From contig SKGV01000170.1 of the NCBI GenBank assembly GCA_007117275.1, forward strand, positions 1 through 6,346: 6,346 nt of DNA. Direction: 5' to 3'. The stretch comes from Methylophaga sp. (lineage in GTDB: Bacteria > Pseudomonadota > Gammaproteobacteria > Nitrosococcales > Methylophagaceae). A model generated the notes under the pieces. It had not been told where the DNA came from and did not search any database. It saw only the letters and a program-made list of their open reading frames with translations. This document shows positions 6,069-6,346 of this stretch, piece by piece (within the stretch, counting starts at the first letter, position 1; each line of letters begins with the position of its first letter). A program made the translations under genes and the position numbers.

Positions 6069-6346
6069 ATGCCCAGCATCAAGATCGCCAGCCACCCTTT
6101 TGATGATCAACGGCCGGGTACTTCCGGCCTGAGAAAGCGAGTTCGCGTCTTTCAGCAACCACACTACCTAGAAAATTTTGTTCAGGCCACTTTCGATAGT
6201 CTGCCTCAGCGACATGGTAAAACGCTAGTACTCGGTGGTGATGGTCGTTACTACAATGATGTCGCTATTCAAACCATCTTGAAAATGGCTGTAGCCAATG
6301 GCTTTGCCAAAGCGATTGTCGGACAGCATGGTTTGTTCTCTACGCC
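6069..6346 (+). CDS. pgm: Phosphoglucomutase, PGM1-type, N-terminal part (runs off window)
   Basis: Phosphoglucomutase interconverts glucose 1-phosphate and glucose 6-phosphate, linking glycogen and sugar-nucleotide synthesis to glycolysis. The first 92 codons are present of an expected 540-550. The start MPSIKIASHPFDDQRPGTSGLRKRV contains GTSGLRKRV (17-25), the phosphate-binding motif of the alpha-D-glucose-specific family; VLGGDGRYYN (54-63) and VGQHGLFSTP at the window edge follow the human PGM1 / Agrobacterium Pgm pattern. The catalytic TASHNPGG loop lies beyond the edge. The ATG at 6069 has AGGG eight bases upstream. It is transcribed away from fieF, and no functional link between the two is evident. 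Confidence 0.93.
   Translation, partial: MPSIKIASHPFDDQRPGTSGLRKRVRVFQQPHYLENFVQATFDSLPQRHGKTLVLGGDGRYYNDVAIQTILKMAVANGFAKAIVGQHGLFST

Overview
The window looks like core chromosome of a gammaproteobacterium. The order tRNA-Leu(UAG), tig, clpP, clpX on one strand is a known arrangement in that class (Pseudomonas has it). ClpP, ClpX, trigger factor and the FieF-type transporter keep the E. coli lengths, and ClpP keeps exactly the E. coli catalytic numbering. Base composition is close to even. No insertion sequence, phage gene, CRISPR array or sign of recent transfer was seen. The genus cannot be fixed from this window.

Layout, left to right. Positions 1-1187 hold clpX (minus strand, last ~30 codons off the left edge). 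clpP (1210-1845) lies 22 bases upstream of it. A strong terminator-like hairpin (1871-1911) separates clpP from tig (1933-3234). A tRNA-Leu(UAG) with encoded CCA (3299-3383) precedes tig, with a good sigma70-type promoter ahead of the tRNA (-10 at 3427-3432). This block is a protein-quality module: trigger factor folds nascent chains at the ribosome, and ClpXP unfolds and degrades tagged or damaged proteins.

A second minus-strand group follows. fieF (5073-5966) is a cation diffusion facilitator. A small membrane-anchored NERD-domain protein (4417-5001) comes next, then a cytosolic 5'-nucleotidase of the NT5C1 type (3503-4411), which starts 5 bases after the NERD stop. The last two are probably translationally coupled. 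fieF may be transcribed separately, since a TATAAT box lies between it and the NERD gene.

At the right edge a PGM1-type phosphoglucomutase gene (pgm, from 6069, plus strand, truncated) diverges from fieF across a 102-base intergenic region.

Most of the window is ordinary housekeeping DNA and I did not find a clearly new system. The points most worth a second look are these: the nucleotidase appears to be two fused HAD-like halves, with the catalytic residues lost from the first half; the NERD protein has lost the lysine of its nuclease motif; and a terminator-like hairpin sits directly in front of clpP with little room for a promoter after it. No gene-free stretch exceeds about 120 bases.
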